DNA from: Morinoia aosen
Taxonomy: Eukaryota > Arthropoda > Malacostraca > Amphipoda > Talitridae
Direction: 5' to 3'
Assembly: GCA_030386875.1 (NCBI GenBank)
Contig: CM059562.1
Coordinates: 73,530,201-73,594,200 of the forward strand
Length of the DNA stretch: 64,000 bases
Shown here piece after piece: positions 24,967 to 36,528 of this stretch. Made by a program: the position numbers and the translations under genes. The notes under the pieces are model-generated. The model saw nothing but the letters and a program-made list of their open reading frames with translations, had not been told where the DNA came from and did not search any database. Position 1 is the first letter of the stretch; every line of letters starts with the position of its first letter.

Positions 24967-25849
24967 TCAAATACCTCGTGCAAGCTTGCTGCACTCATTG
25001 TTTTCCGATACCTCTCCCTGCTCTTTCTGTGATAAGTGAGACAACAGATGCTGCAACCTGGAACGCTATGTTGTGCGGTATTGTCTCGTTTGAGCCACTC
25101 TTGGAACGTCTTGGAATCTCTGGTTCTTAAGCCTTGTCGCAATCTGTGTCTCCCTGTGCAAACAGACACACATCTGCTTCCTTCCCCGTTAATTAATGCA
25201 TACGCCTTCTGTCCGTGTCTTGTTGTTGGGTTGTAGTTAATCTTCTAATCAACTCGATACCAGATATTTTTTGTGTTTCATTTGAACGTTTTTCATGGTG
25301 CCATACTAGCTGTCTTTCTTTGCCGTTTGTGTTGTTCAATCGTACAAAATACTCGGAAAGTCCCAACCCTTGAACATTTTTTGTTGGTGTTCTATGTTTG
25401 TGGTGGTCACTGCATGCTTAGTAACCATTTTTTTTTATCGTATGGACAATTGTTTCTAACTTTTGTTTAATTTCTTAGTGAATGATTCTGTATTTTGAAA
25501 ACGTATTAAAACCAAAAACAAAGCGCGCTCGTGACCCATTCTACTACTCTGATTTTAGTGCATTATGATTCATTTTGCATTAAATATTTACGATAAATAT
25601 TCGAGCGATATAGAGCAAGTATATATACCTTATACACGTGAGAATTTGTACACCAACTTTAGGTAAGCTGCTCACATCCAACACGAAGCAGGTGCGCACT
25701 CATGAATAAGTTAAACATTACGCTGTTGAAAAATTAAACCGAAGAATCACTGTTTAGAATCAAACGCTGATGCTGCTTTTTAGAGATAGCATCTCATGTA
25801 CACCACGCTGCATATGTCGCTCTGCTACCGTATTTCTAGCACGTGTGTA
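24967..25849. other. No gene seen
   Basis: Short open frames only; nothing recognised. Confidence 0.6.
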
Positions 25850-26300
25850 TAGTAGTATATAAAATTTACTCAGAGTGCAGTGTAGAGGCCGCACAAGAAT
25901 TATGCAGTAGTTAATGTAGTATAGAGCGCGCACATGTTGTTATTGTAGTGTAAAGCACGCACGGAAAATATTAATTACTAGTGTACACGACCCGTCATAA
26001 ATGACGGGATTCGATAGTTTCCTCTAAATATGGAACCCATAAATATTGAGTAGTACGGAGCACACACACACACACACGTATATAGTGTAGTATGGAGTAC
26101 GCGCAGGCGGCATGAAGTATTGAGTGCAGCATAGAGCACGCACGGGAAGCACGAAATATTTAGCAGTACGGAGCCCGCAAAGTGAAGTATAGTGTAGTAT
26201 AGAGTACGAACGGAAAAGATGAAGTATTTAGTACGGTATAGAGTACCCATGGAAACATGAAGTACGCACGGGAAGCACGAAGCGTTGAGTGCAGTAGGGA
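25850..26300. repeat. Degenerate tandem repeat with GCACGCACGG core
   Basis: Loose repeats of about 40-50 bp share blocks such as GTAGTATGGAGCACGCACGG and AAGCACGAAGTATTGAGTGC. A short (AC)n run at 26061-26077 lies inside. The right edge grades into the next array. Confidence 0.75.
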
Positions 26301-26399
26301 GCAGGCGAGACAGGGAGGCTGTGTGCAGATACAGCGAGGGCGCAGGTGTAGAGCTCTGCTGCGGCGCACCTGTGATGTGATCTGAGGTGTTGTCCTGTC

Positions 26400-26715
26400 C
26401 TCTGCGAGGCTGTGTCTGTGCAGCGTGCTTGTGTATGTGCGTCTGCACGGTGTGCTTGCACAGTGTGTCTATACAGCATACATATAGTGTGTCTGTGCAG
26501 CATACCTGTAGTATGTGTCTGCACTGTGTGTCTACGCAGCATACCTGCACTGTGTGTCTGCTCAGCATACCTGCGCAGTGTATGTACACAGCGTATCTGT
26601 GCAGCATACCTCCACTGTGTCTGTGCAGTATACCTGCACAGTGCGTTTGTGCACCATATCTCCCCAGTGTGTGCACACAGCGTATATGCGCAGCATACCT
26701 CCACGCATATGTCAG
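26400..26715. repeat. Degenerate 24-27-bp TG/CA-rich minisatellite
   Basis: Diverged units resemble CACTGTGTGTCTGCGCAGCA followed by TACCTG. Several overlapping open frames on both strands here are repeat-derived (Cys/Val/His-rich). I see no evidence of protein selection. Confidence 0.85.
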
Positions 26716-27649
26716 AACAGCTCACTTCAGCTGCTCTTACCTCTACCACGCAAGAAAACAGCGCAAGTTTCGGTGCACTTAAGTGCGAGCCGTTGCAAAA
26801 TTTATTTTAATGTGCGACTGATACCGGTGTATATGAAACGTGAGCATCCAAGCCTATATTGATGGGTTACAACGTTGTTCATAAGTCTATTCGTATGTAC
26901 TCCTTGTATTGCCTATCGAAATGTCTGATAACAGAAAAAGCAGGTGTGCAGTAGTGTTCCGACACCATGCATTTTTTAAGCAGTTTCTTTATCGATATGA
27001 TGATGATACCGTGTTACCTAACAGTATGATAGTACTACGTCTTTTCAAAAGCATGATAACATAACGTCTGCCATTACAGCCTCCACTCAACCATATGTTG
27101 GCCGGGGGAGCCAAAGAAAGACTTGCATTGAAAACCTCTGATGCCATTAATCTTGTAAGCTATATTGGAAATTAACCAAGTATCGTTGTACGTGTGTAGA
27201 TGGGTGTACATGTTCGATCGAAAATGATAACGTTATTTTTTTTAATTAGGGCTATAGTTCATGTAGGCAAACTGTTGCACCATAAACGATGAAAGCGCAT
27301 ATTTTTCATGTCAGATTCTCCATTCATGTGTTGTGGAATAAAATGTGTGAATTTAAATCGACGTTTTTAAATTGCATTTCAAAAGCAGTAATCCGCAAGC
27401 ATGTGGTGTTCAGGTGTCCAGTTTATGGAATCAGAGTATAGGGACGTAGAGGCTAATGAGGAAGTAAGAAAGCGCCCAAGTGTGTTATTGGATAGGGGAT
27501 GCCATTCGTGTAGGTGTGATAAAGGCTCTGAGTTTGGTGCCTGCTGGTCACATTCACTGAAATTAAAGTGTGGGACTGAAGTACGAGGTGATGTTTTCCG
27601 AGATCTGTAACTTCCTCTGCATCCATTTTCGAGGTCTGAAACGCCTACC
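26716..27649. other. No gene seen
   Basis: AT-rich non-coding sequence; nothing recognised. Confidence 0.6.
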
Positions 27650-28015
27650 TTCCAGGCTCATGATATGGATACAGTAATTTCAAACTCCGTTGAATCTATT
27701 TTAAGGTTCGTGGTGTCACTTTAATGTCCTTAGAGTCTACTTAAAGGTCCAAAGAGTCTTCTTTAATTTCCGTAGAGTCGACTTTTAAACTCCGTAGAGG
27801 CCACTATAAGGTCCACGGCATATACTTTTGAGACTCAGAGCGTCTAATATGAGGCTCATAGCGTTTACTTCTGAGCTCACAACGTCTACTTTTAGACTCA
27901 TAGCGTCAACTTTAAGTCTCATAGTGCCTACTTTGATGTCTAAAGCGTCTACTATGAAGCCCACAGCGTCTACATCCGAGATCGGTCACGTCTACTTTCG
28001 AGGCCCGTACTTTCC
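27650..28015. repeat. Degenerate 24-bp tandem repeat
   Basis: Diverged units such as CATAGCGTCTACTTTTAGAC and AGAGTCGACTTTTAAACTCC repeat about every 24 bp. A Ser/Thr-rich open frame across it (27828-28019) is a consequence of the period. Confidence 0.8.
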
Positions 28016-28708
28016 GTGACGTCTTCACAAACGTCGTCCCTGTGCCGAGGTACACCACCACTCGATAGATACTACGCGTGCAGCCAGCCCTGCTCTCTGC
28101 ACTCGGCTTGCACTTGCCAACTGCAGCTTTGGCGCCATCGCGTCGGCTCACAGACGCTCTTACGACCACCTACTTCAGGTGGCTTCCTAGTTTGTTGTAG
28201 TGTACGAATATGTGCAGCTTCCTTGGTTTTCGCGGCATGCGAATATGCGAAGTTTTTTTCAGGAAGTGTGATGATTACGAGGTTTCGGGGCCTTTTTTAG
28301 CGTACGAATATATGAATATACGTACGAATATATGAATGAAACTTGTACTTACAACAATTCTTGCGAAATCTCACGTAATGTGAAAAGGAGAACTAATACT
28401 AGTGTATATTATTTATATCAAACGGTATTTATTGCAAGTAATTTGAAACGTTTGCAATAAATAATGCGCATTTTAACACTGGTTCTATTTTTAACCGATA
28501 TGAAACTTCTGTTGACTTTTCAGAGCTCTAAAAGCCGCCCAATCATTCGAAGCTCTCCTTTCATATTTTTATTTGATGTTCGCTTCCATATCAAGAATAT
28601 GGAGAGTAAAACGCGGTTCATGAGGTGAAGTTTGATCGCCTTGTAATAGTCGCGTGCAGAGGAGGGGCAGATCAATAAAACGAGCACTCCAGACGGCTCC
28701 ATGCTTGC
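28016..28708. other. No gene seen
   Basis: A small repeat TACGAATATATGAAT is doubled near 28303-28335. Otherwise nothing recognised. Confidence 0.6.
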
Positions 28709-29069
28709 TCCATTGTATCTATGGATATTAGCGCTCCCTGTGGGGAGGTGTGAGGGCCGAGCTGAAGGTTAGATACCCCTCCTTTGCATGGAATAAGATG
28801 GCCTTTTTTGTTACGGACCATAATTTGCTTGGATCACGGATCACGGCTGACTTTTTTTTAGTTCCTAATACTTTCTTCTTCAACTTTTATGTTCTTTTCA
28901 TGAATTTTTTAAACCTGGCTGTTTCTATGTGCAGGGTGTGGGGACACACCTTGCGCATAGATTCCACGGGCTCTTAACACTGTTATAGATGGTGTTTTCC
29001 TCCTTCCTCTCGTGGGAACCCCTTTGTTGTGGTTAGGAAGGCTTCAACTAACTCATAATCTAATCTTTA
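28709..29069 (+). mobile_element. Short retroposon (SINE-like family), copy with altered 5' end
   Basis: It matches the family from ATTGTATCTATGGATATTAG through GCGCTCCC, GAGCTGAAGGTTAGA, the middle region and AGGCTTCAACTAACTCA, with an AATCTAATCT tail. The CCCCTCAGGGGG head is missing and no target-site duplication is evident, so the 5' edge is approximate. Confidence 0.75.
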
Positions 29070-31339
29070 ATGGTGTGAATATGTTTTAAGCAATTTAAAA
29101 AATTTGCGAGGAGATTAATTAGTAGATAAAAGTTTCTGTCAGAAATTTTTTCGCTTCAGCGTATGAGATGAAAAGAATCACCAGCGTTGAGCTCTTCCTT
29201 GGTCGAACAGTGGGTCAAAAATGACCTTTGAACTATCTACAAAGAGGATTTAAGACATTCACCTTGGCTTATTAACAGGTTCATTCTTAAACCCAAGATA
29301 TGAGTGCGTAGGGGTTTAATTCTATAGTTTTCGTGCGTAAATACGAAGCTCTTTCATATTCGCCAGCTCCTCTGATTTTTTGATGGCGTTTGACCCGAGT
29401 CAGTTTATTTACTTTCATCTGACGGTGTTGCAAGTGCCGCTTCAAAATCTTGCCCATGTGTGTAAGGAGGGAGTCGGAAATACCCATTTGAGAAGTCCAT
29501 AGTAGAGGCGCAATATTCCCTGATGACAAGTACTTGTTGTCTGAAAAATATACAGATCTGCAAAAAACTTTTAATATATCGTCTTTCGTAACTTCTCGTG
29601 AATAAAACTACGCATTTGAATGTGCTGCGCCGTTTATCACTTTTAATTAGGTGGTTAGGTCTTTTTTGCCTCAATGTTGATACACTTTCTGAAATACAAT
29701 AGCTGGCTCAGCATTTTCGCTAAGGACTGATCTGAATTGGTTGTCTTGTTCTCTGACCAACTGTTACTTGTGTCAGGCCTGATCGCGTGTCGCTTTTTCT
29801 ATATTTTGTAGATATTTTTTTAACCTCTTGCTCGGCCAAGACAAGTTAACATGTCTTCGCCCAATTTTCTTTTTCACAGTGCTGCGTGTGAACCTTGGCA
29901 AAACTTCACATATAAATTGGAAAAAGATTAAATAAAAGCCCTTCCATACTTGACTTGCAAAAATACAGTGAAAACAATAAATAATCGTCTGAAAATGACA
30001 CGTTTCCATCATAAAAACCGGCGACAGAGCGATCAGTATGTACGCAAGGTCGACTTCGCACCGGAGGTTGCCACCGTCATCAGTGCGCGCTCTCGCTATC
30101 ATTGCAGACTTAGAAAACAGGGCTCGTTTCTAAAATCCTGCGCTAAAATACATGCGTACATTTGCTCTTACATGTATTTGTGTGTGGTACACGCAAGTGG
30201 CTTTAGTGAGTGAGGTCTATGACTACCAGCTTTCGAAACCTTTCCAACGTGACGGACTCGAGTCATTCAACATTACAAGAATAGTCCTAGATTTATCTTG
30301 AATTAAAAAAAAATTCGCCCGATGGATTTTCAATTGGTGTGAAACGCTCCAACGTGACTGCATGTCTGATTTAAATATAATGCTAAACTTAGAGGTTAGA
30401 GGAACTTCACGGGACTCTTCATCAGGTCTAAAATAATTTAATTAAACTCCCCTAGTTGTTCACTTGACTGCTCATCAGGTTCAGAAATAATGCAAAACCC
30501 TCCGATGAGTTAATGCGAGGGCTTATCTTTCTCTAAACAATGCAAAACATACCAGTAACTCCGCTTCTTACAGAAGTACCCTAATCGAATGGAAATTGGT
30601 CGAAAGTACATTGTAATGGTCATTCATCTTATTATATACGACGTTTCACCACCGGAGACGCCACAAAAGTGTATTCGATGTCCCCCAGTTCTTCATTTCT
30701 ATATATTGGTGATTCGGGTGCTACTATATCGTGAGGTCTGCCGCCACATGTCGCCTACCCAGGTGCAGTTTGAGATGTACAAATTAAGTGTTTATCGCTA
30801 AATTAAATGTATGAAAATAAGTAATATCCATCAGTAACATGACCTAACCTCACGCTAGAGTAATAACCAGAGGTAGATCTCATGTTAAAGCTTGGCAAAC
30901 CTCACGCTTTAGTCCTAGTTAAAGGTAGATCTCTTTCTAAAGTGCGGTAGACCTCACGCTGCACCAGCAGTACCGGTCATTCGTGCACAGGAGGTATTCG
31001 TTGGGCATCGACGCGCCTTGTGAACCTGAGTCCTGTCTTCCAGCGCAAGCAGAGTGAGTCAGGGCGACGGAATCTGGCCGGCTGTGCAGCTGTTGAGAGG
31101 AGGCAGCATTTTGTGGGTCAGTCCATCTGGTCCTGTGGGCTCTGCACAGCTGGATCTCTTAACAGTATTATGCTAGTCAACACCTGAATGTTTTCGCACT
31201 TAGGCTTGAGGAGTTTTGTAGGAAGCTTTCCTCAGTCCCCTCACTGAGATCTGCTTTGTTAAATCAACAGTTTTCGTTAGGATTTCTGCTCAATAGTCTT
31301 CGAGTTACGGAAGGAAAAGTTTCAACCATTACCTGTTTT
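29070..31339. other. No gene seen
   Basis: Apart from the short repeat at 30846, only unrecognised open frames of about 110 codons or fewer. Confidence 0.55.
30846..30962. repeat. Short tandem repeat, 2-3 units of ~55-60 bp
   Basis: ACCTCACGCT and AGGTAGATCTC recur three and two times respectively with diverged sequence between. Confidence 0.75.
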
Positions 31340-31700
31340 TTTTTTTGTGGCTGGTTTGAAGAAGAATTTGTCGTCGATGACTTTCATAACTCTCAAGTTG
31401 TAAAACGACTGAGTCTGCGAGTAGCGTTGCTCTTGGGAATTATCCTTGTCAAACTGACAAATTTTAATGCGCTGTTTGAACTGTGATGCATAGTGTAAAG
31501 TGTGTGGGAGCGTTTCGAGATATTTGTCATCCGTATGACGTATTGGATTTATTGGCAGCACTGCTTTTAGTTGGGGATGTAGTATTGAAGCGTCACTTGT
31601 GTAATGCTTGCCGCCATGATTTGAAGCCAATCTTGTTGGTGAACGAAGAGACTTTCTTTGATCAGGATATAGATAGAAGAAACTGCATGTGCTGAGGCAA
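31340..31700. other. Possible relic of a coding sequence (unidentified)
   Basis: Three overlapping frames are unusually open here: a 132-codon minus-strand frame (31720-31322) and two abutting plus-strand frames (31256-31486, 31483-31695). Low-complexity sequence does not explain it. This pattern can be left by a retrocopied or degraded gene fragment. I do not recognise the product or even the sense strand. Confidence 0.2.
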
Positions 31701-32699
31701 AATTGGTTGTTAATCGTCATGTGTTATTATCCATCGATGTGCTTGATACTTTGTGAGATAATTGTGATTGCATGTTTTGTGAAATGGTTTTTAAATATTT
31801 CCGGTTTATAACTCGTATAGTATGATAACACTTTCTTAAAAAGTATTACTCATTTTTCCTGCTTCATCATGGCGTTATCAAGTCTGTTAAAGAGTAACTC
31901 GTTTACTTCTTTGGGGGAGTTCTATAGTCTCGTTAAGCGGATAACTGCAGTTGAATAAATTTTCCTGGAGATTTTTCGTTGGGTTTCAAAACGTCTATTA
32001 TCACGAGTACGTAATTCTGAAATGATACGAATTCCTCATAATTAGATATAAGCACGCACTGCTTGTAGTTTCAAAGATCTTTTCTGGTAATGAGACCACA
32101 TGAAAGTCCACGTTGTGGGAAATTATTTGCTTTTCATAGAAACTCATTTTCAGTGAAAGCTTTCCTGAGCCTTTCAGGGAATTTTATGTTTATTTCTGTG
32201 TTAATGTGTAGAAACATTAAAAGAGGATCTTCCCAAGGCAAAAAATAACTGAAGAATGTTAGGCAAGCTAAATGAGTTCTCATATCTTGAGGGCTTTTAA
32301 CGATGATTCAAAGAAATCATCGCTAGCAGTGGGAAAAACTTTTAATTTAAATAAATATACTTTTTACTTTTTCTTCTTGGACAACTTTTACAAAATGGCA
32401 AATGAGTTTTCATCATAGGTGTAGGAGCTTCGTGCGGTTGCTCTAGGAAATTGCATCTATTGTCTCATAATTGTCTATTCCCGCTTGTGTCCGACATGTT
32501 CAACGCGTTGTTAATTGTTTTGCTCCTGCTGACTTCAGGAGACCATTTTGAAAAACTGGTCAACTTTTGTTCTATTGAGCGTACGTCTATGAAAATTTGC
32601 AGATTACTAGATCTCCACATTTGTAACAACTTATCTCAAACAAAAATTTTTCATAAGGCCATAGAAAATTAATTATTTAAAATTTTTTTTTATATATAT
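31701..32699. other. No gene seen
   Basis: AT-rich; GTAGGAGCTTCGTGCGGTTG near 32421 partly matches the 75-bp dispersed block at 643 and 2077. Confidence 0.55.
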
Positions 32700-33820
32700 A
32701 CATACATTATTCATTATAACTTCGAAATTTACAAAGCTAGAGCAATGCGGTTTGTTGCATTTGAAAGTCAAACGTATGCTCTATCTAATTTACAAAGGGA
32801 TTTTTCGATATATTTCATTCAGAATTTATATGAATTTTTTTTGTAAGGGTCAGGGCAAAAGTTATACTTTTAGGGTAAAAAAGTCTACGGAAAGCTTTAC
32901 AGAAAAAATTTTGAAAATCCCCTTGTAAATTAGATAGAGCACACATTTCACTTTCAAATTCAACAAACCGCATTGCTCTAGCTTTGTAAACATCGGAGTT
33001 ATAATGACAAACGTCTTGAAAACTTACTTGTTTTATAAGACCTATTTTAAAGAAAAAAATGCTTCTCCTCCTACAGTTTTTGAGCTACAGTCATGATTTT
33101 AGTATCATTGGATGCAAAAAAACAAGGGCTTTACAATGTATTAGGAAGTTTTTCAAAATTCATTCCTGTTTCAAAGTTATGACGTCATAAATTTGAATTT
33201 TCTTGAATATTTTGATTTTTTTAATTTTTATATTGAAAGTTTGAGGAAAAGCATTCAAGTTTTTGGAATGTCCATGTTATTCTGCATCCAAATGATACCG
33301 AAATCATTACTGTAGCTCAAAAACTATCAGAGAAGAAGCATTTAGATCCCCCCCCCCAAAAAAAAATGTCGTTTTCTATGATTTCCCATTTTCTTTTCAA
33401 GAAAATCGCATTTTGTCATAAATGATAAATGATTCTAAATTGCATTTCCTATCAGTATACCAAATTTCATTGCTCTAAATTCAATAATAAAAAAAATTTT
33501 CGGAAGGGGGATGCTTAACTTGAGGAATATGAATGATGAAATATATAAAAATAAAATAAAATTGAAAATTTGAGAATTTTTTTTAAATGTCCACGTTATT
33601 CTGCATCCTATGATACCAAAATCATTACTGTAGCTCAAAAACTGTAGGAGAAGAAGCATTTAGAAAACCCCCCAAAAGTCGTTTTCTATGATTTCCCATT
33701 TTCTTTTCAAGAAAATCTCATTCTGTCATGAGTGATAAATGATTCTAAATCGCATTTCCTATCAGTATACCAAATTTCATTGCTCTAGGTTCAAAAATGA
33801 AAAAAAAGGTCCGTGAGGGG
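32700..33820. mobile_element. Palindrome-rich non-coding element (MITE-like or nested MITEs)
   Basis: One inverted repeat pairs 32711-32815 with about 32905-33007 (shared block AAAGCTAGAGCAATGCGGTT). A second pairs about 33058-33118 with 33275-33345 (TTTTTGAGCTACAGT and its complement). The latter arm recurs directly at 33590-33665, and a 110-bp block (GTCGTTTTCTATGATTTCCC...) occurs at 33367-33480 and 33680-33790. No coding capacity is visible. The mixed inverted and direct repeats suggest a composite non-autonomous transposon with arms of about 100 bp. Outer ends are not defined and no target-site duplication was found. Confidence 0.7.
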
Positions 33821-36528
33821 GATGCTCTCCCCCTCCCGGGGGGGACGCTAGCTCTGGGATACGTTCCTGATATTTTTACAGACATTCGGGGACATATCTC
33901 AAACTCATTTAAAGCAATAAAAAAAAATCGGGAGAATCGACTTTTGGACTGCAGATGCCCCCAAAATGGTTTCCTTCATGGACCGCAAGGCAGGTGTGTT
34001 GATGAGTTGCTCGAGTCGGTCTGCAATTGTTTCTCTTAAACTTGTGTGTTAGTTTTCAAGTACATTTACTCCCGGGCTTCGGGAGATTTATTCTTGTAAT
34101 TTTCAATGATGATTTAACACTTTCATCGCAACAACCGCCACTTTGGCCACGGAGAGGATTTTCATAATGCTGCTACCGACCAGTAGTCCAAAACTCAAAT
34201 TTCACAAATACTTAAAAATAAAGATGAATGAAAGCATGACTAAATAAATGTTGGCTATTTCCAAAATTGCTTACTACAATTGACTATAAATTTGACTTGA
34301 ATATTGAACTTCAGTTTAACAAATTGCGTTCAAAGTGTTAAATGCTTGCTTCAGACGTGGCAGCATCTTTCATTTGTGGAGGCTGCTACAATGGCAACTC
34401 ATTCCGTAGGCCCTGCGATTGCTGTCAACTATAAGAGATGCAGTCAATATTTTCCCGTGATTAGCTTTCTTTCTGTGCCGGCGCTACTAGAGTTTCTCAA
34501 AGATAACGCGAGAAGGAAGAGAATGAGTTACTCCGAGCAGGAAAGTTGCGGACTTGGAGAGGCGGATCGGCGACTGCAGCTGCGATAAGATGAGTGCATT
34601 GTGGCTCTTATCTCAGGACTTAGATAACACTAACTAGTTCTGCAAGTTTTGGCTTCATGACATCTGTCGTGTAGTGTTGCCATTATGATCCCATTAAAAT
34701 GGGATCGTCATAGCATGAGATATGAAGAATTGGTTGTATGTTGTGTTGTCGGTCTGCTTTGCTTTTTGGTTGTTATCTGTGTGATAAATATGTATACTAG
34801 GATAAAAATTACTTCTTATTCTCTAACCTACTTCAGACTCTACGTTGCTTCTGGTAATTTCATGTTTCAACTACTGCTATTTCATGTTTCAACTAGTACT
34901 ATTTCATGTTCATTCGTGCAATTTTCATGTTCAACTATAATTACAGTTGGTACGCTAACGTGTTCAGTTTAGTGATATCGATATGACAGCACCGACAAGC
35001 GTTGCTGTTGAACTTTGTAAAAGGAACAGCAAGAAACGTCAGCTGACTGACAATTTCCTTTCAATGTGGTCCAAGCACATTAGTCTAAGCCTCCGAACAC
35101 GCATTTAGTCAGCCTCCGAACACGCTTTTAGTCTAAGCCTCCGAACACTGTTGTGAAGAAAACGAGCTAAGAAATCATTCAATTAGCTTTTTAACATGCG
35201 CAATTACGCTGAAACGTATAAGTCGTATTTCAAGGCTGGTGTAAAATTGGTCTAGAATTAGGGAAATGTTCGACAAAAAATTTTTTAATCAGGGAGCGCT
35301 AGTGTCGAATTAGTCTATTATTAGTGAGTTTCAGGGAATAATTTACATTCTCTTAATGAGTTCTATGATTATTGTTATTTAGAAATGTTGAATTCTACAT
35401 CGTTATTTGTCTGAAAATAACGAAGTGTTGAATATAGTTGATGTAAAGTTGATTAAGGGTTACTGTTCGTTCAGAATAAGTGAATTCTGTAATGTAATAA
35501 TGAAGTAGTTTTGTAGAGTTGAATTAGTGGGGAGACTGATGAGAGAAGAAGGATTGGATTGAGGCTACGACCAGACCGTGCGGAGCAGCAACAGTTCTCG
35601 GAAGCGTGACTTGTCTTCCAGTTGTTGTGGTGCTCTCGGCTTCTAGTTACTACGTGCCCCCGCCGCTTCAATTTCTGGGAAATGCGCGTAAACACAGAAT
35701 TGTACGATCGCGGTTCTCCCTTCTTGAGCACTTTCATCCGTAATCGCTTACTGCGCGCCTCTAACCTCACTCTATATTTATAAGTCCCGCTTGTTATAAT
35801 ACTATTATTTTATTATTTATGTAATAATATTATTTGTTAAAATAATATTAATTTATCATATTAAACCTAAATTATTTATGTTAAATTTCCAAGTATAGTT
35901 TTCCATTACTCAATGCCGTAATATTTTCGTAAATACGTATGTGTCATATTGCCGACGCTCGGTTTTGCAGCTGAACATGCGCAACATTCCTGGACTCATC
36001 GAATTTTAAAAACGTGTTCGATATTGTTAGCAAGCAATGACTCATTTACGCATTTATTCCTTTTAATTTAAAAACATACAAGCTCTTATAGTGATTATCG
36101 TTAATAGCCTCCTTCCGTGTCCGCTGTAACGTACTGGGGATTATTTCACTCTGTATCCAGAGTATTCGGGGCTTTGTTATGCCATCATCATTTGACGCCA
36201 CTCCAAGCCTTAGCTTTTCTCCGAGGGAGGTCGGTTGCGGCCCTCGGCATCATGGTGCGTGGGGACACGCTGGAAGTTCTGTTTTGCTGGTATGGTAAAC
36301 CCTATTTTCCACTTGCATATTTTCTGTAGTGGGGTGATCGATTTATTGACTTACCTACACCGGTGTCTCTGTTTTTGTTTCTTGTCGTTTGAATTTACTC
36401 AGCAGGCTATTGAAACTTCTAATGGTCGTATTCGGTTTGGAAAACGGTGTCTCCAACTGCGGGTTTCTATGATTTCTGGAGTTCTTACTGAAGTTCACTT
36501 CACTTACTCTTTATATATCTATTGTATA
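33821..36528. other. No gene seen
   Basis: Includes a perfect 9-bp stem hairpin (GATCCCATT, AA, AATGGGATC at 34687-34706), the short repeat at 35082 and an AT-rich block near 35790-35880. No gene recognised up to the LTR element's TATA target site. Confidence 0.6.
35082..35149. repeat. Short tandem repeat with GCCTCCGAACAC core, 3 units
   Basis: AGCCTCCGAACAC occurs three times at about 23-28-bp spacing, separated by GCATTTAGTC-like linkers. Confidence 0.92.

Noticed and set aside
25978-26862. Several 115-232-codon Cys/His-rich frames on both strands
   Set aside because: They overlap each other on both strands across degenerate minisatellites and show no domain. Repeat-derived.
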